Assembly: GCA_035260485.1 (NCBI GenBank)
Contig: DATFVC010000003.1
Location: 1 to 6,211, forward strand
Reading direction: 5' to 3'
From: VRUE01 sp035260485
GTDB lineage: Bacteria; Actinomycetota; Thermoleophilia; Solirubrobacterales; 70-9
DNA length: 6,211 bases
Part shown: positions 5,912 through 6,211 of the stretch, in pieces
Numbering within the stretch: the stretch's first letter is position 1
Layout: every line of letters begins with the position of its first letter
Translations under genes and position numbers: made by a program
Notes under the pieces: model-generated
What the model was told of the DNA's origin: nothing
Seen by the model: the letters and a program-made list of their open reading frames with translations, nothing else
The model's database searches: none

Positions 5912-6211
5912 ATGGTCGAGCGGCAGCTGCGGCGCCGCGGCATCGCCGACGAGCGGGTGCTGGCGGCGATGGGGAAGGTGCCGCGGGAGGAGTTCGTATC
6001 CGAGCGCTACCGCAGCCGCGCCTACTCGGACTCGGCGCTGCCGATCGGCGAGGGACAGACGATCTCCCAACCCTGGATCGTCGCCGCGATTTGCCAGGCG
6101 CTGGAGCTGGCCGGTTCGGAGCGGGTGCTGGAGATCGGCGCCGGCTCGGGCTACTCGGCCGCGGTCCTGGCTCGCCTCGCCGCCGAGGTGATCGGCGTCG
6201 AGCGCCATGAG
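5912..6211 (+). CDS. pcm: Protein-L-isoaspartate O-methyltransferase, 3'-truncated by window edge
   Basis: One hundred residues are visible from ATG 5912; the frame is open at the window end. Pcm transfers a methyl group from S-adenosylmethionine to the abnormal carboxyl of isoaspartyl residues in aged proteins, starting their repair to normal aspartate in the cytosol. Family signatures are clear: MVERQLRRRGI (1-11), VPREEFV (23-29), the substrate-site segment LPIGEGQTISQP (43-54) and SAM-binding motif I, VLEIGAGSGY (72-81), followed by the acidic end of strand 2, VIGVE (93-97). ATG 5912 is the first standard start after the in-frame upstream stop (5870-5872). However, bases 5885-5911 read as T-D-F-D-N-L-R-A-S, which resembles the 10-12 residues that usually precede MVExQL in this family. 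The true start may therefore lie upstream at a non-standard codon (GCG 5882 or CTG 5900). The 39-base gap to the regulator suggests one operon. Confidence 0.92.
   Translation, partial: MVERQLRRRGIADERVLAAMGKVPREEFVSERYRSRAYSDSALPIGEGQTISQPWIVAAICQALELAGSERVLEIGAGSGYSAAVLARLAAEVIGVERHE

Noticed and set aside
5766..6191. A 141-codon + frame overlapping the end of crp and the start of pcm
   Set aside because: Low-complexity Ser/Arg/Pro sequence. The Pcm signature motifs lie in another frame.

Overview
The window is about 70% GC, with strongly G/C-ending codons over most of its length and all genes on the + strand. This points to a high-GC actinomycete. The Lhr sequence style and a likely leaderless transcript fit Actinomycetota, and class Thermoleophilia is my best guess, but this placement is inference. 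No RNA gene, insertion sequence with a transposase, prophage gene or CRISPR array is visible.

Layout: (1) bases 2-4054 hold the last 1350 residues of a giant Lhr-type superfamily 2 helicase, cut at its 5' end by the window edge. (2) Bases 4121-5083 encode a predicted secreted protein with two tandem ASH/'choice-of-anchor D' immunoglobulin-like domains and a very basic C-terminal tail. (3) Bases 5171-5872 encode a Crp/Fnr-family transcription factor, probably transcribed without a leader. (4) From about 5912 to the window end lies the N-terminal part of a protein-L-isoaspartate O-methyltransferase (Pcm), 39 bases behind the regulator and probably in the same transcript. The lhr/ASH gap (66 bases) and the ASH/crp gap (87 bases) each contain or border a long GC-rich hairpin without a U-tract, so there are probably three transcription units: lhr, the ASH gene, and crp-pcm. 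The first encodes a nucleic-acid repair helicase, the second an envelope protein, and the third a regulator with a protein-repair enzyme. I see no evidence that all four form one system.

The most unusual object is inside lhr. Bases 433-559 form a long, imperfect inverted repeat (outer arms 25 bp, inner arms 10 bp, small central hairpin). It is read through in frame and lies in the variable loop between two conserved blocks of the second RecA domain. It looks like a palindromic repeat element domesticated as a Ser/Pro/Gly/Thr-rich protein linker, the architecture known from Rickettsia palindromic elements. The same gene also shows a sharp change in codon use just after the element: about 21% A/T-ending codons before it and about 4-5% after it. 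A third oddity is the pcm start. A good ribosome-binding site and a conserved-looking N-terminus point to base 5882, but the codon there is GCG, not GTG.
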